DNA of 64,000 nucleotides from Acidovorax sp. KKS102 (GTDB lineage: Bacteria; Pseudomonadota; Gammaproteobacteria; Burkholderiales; Burkholderiaceae_C), in contig NC_018708.1 of the NCBI RefSeq assembly GCF_000302535.1, positions 5,132,936 through 5,196,935 of the forward strand, written 5' to 3'. Below are positions 63,986 through 64,000 of this stretch, one piece after another. The notes below the pieces were generated by a model that worked only from the letters and a program-made list of their open reading frames with translations, made no database searches and had not been told where the DNA came from. Positions within the stretch are counted from its first letter, which is position 1. The number at the start of each line of letters is the position of its first letter. The position numbers and the translations under genes are program-made.

Positions 63986-64000
63986 GGTGCTATTCCTTGA

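Overview
The window reads as one contiguous stretch of a high-GC betaproteobacterial chromosome, most likely from the family Comamonadaceae and Acidovorax-like. The support is the gene content and order (lptD-surA-rsmA, kdsD-kdsC-lptC, metX-metW, rpmH-rnpA-yidD-yidC-mnmE), the codon use, and at least nine copies of a short TTTGATAGC...TAGCGC dispersed repeat of a kind I associate with that family. The species cannot be fixed from this window. The right edge carries rpmH and rnpA, which in most bacteria lie next to dnaA and oriC, so the origin is probably just beyond position 64000. There are no rRNA or tRNA genes, CRISPR arrays or prophages, and only one insertion sequence.

Layout. Positions 1-2000: small membrane and hypothetical genes, an orphan flagellar-rod-like protein and a LysR regulator. 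2100-5720: omega-aminotransferase, DJ-1/PfpI-like protein and methylmalonate-semialdehyde dehydrogenase, probably for beta-amino-acid breakdown. 6100-8500: malic enzyme maeB. 8600-9600: a secreted guanyl-specific ribonuclease followed by a barstar-type inhibitor. 10000-17000: rsmA, surA and lptD, divergent from an amgK-like sugar kinase and rsmE. 17200-24400: a diguanylate cyclase, a DUF3617 protein, an acyl-CoA dehydrogenase, a SRAP-family protein lacking its catalytic cysteine, a periplasmic binding protein and an acyl-CoA ligase. 24500-30350: a seven-gene minus-strand cluster ubiU-ubiV-hlyIII-ubiT-DGC-ubiX-ubiD that combines oxygen-independent ubiquinone hydroxylation genes with the UbiX/UbiD decarboxylation pair. 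30500-43200: a transporter, a LysR regulator, two M20 peptidases, a YidB-like protein, a lipase-like hydrolase, a diguanylate cyclase, a chemoreceptor, a hydroxypyruvate isomerase-like protein and a glycerophosphodiesterase. 43300-46000: metX-metW behind a SAM-II-like riboswitch, and a GDT1-family manganese exporter behind a yybP-ykoY riboswitch. 46270-47490: two tandem RRM glycine-rich RNA-binding proteins with related leaders. 47600-52750: an SDR protein, lptC, kdsC, kdsD and a Kef-type antiporter. 52850-58400: a large GGDEF-EAL protein, apt, an unknown Ala/Pro-rich protein and a stand-alone cyclic-nucleotide-binding protein. 58400-64000: mnmE, an IS3-family element inserted just upstream of it, then yidC, yidD, rnpA and rpmH.

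The strongest second-look items are (1) the paired 5' leaders of the two RRM genes, each able to fold a hairpin over its own ribosome-binding site; (2) the SAM-II-like aptamer and terminator before metX; (3) the ubiUVT/ubiXD cluster with two uncharacterised passengers; (4) the SRAP protein whose Cys2 is Ser; (5) dispersed repeats that abut start and stop codons, with one apparently absorbed in frame into an SDR gene; and (6) the fresh-looking IS3 insertion 21 bp upstream of mnmE.
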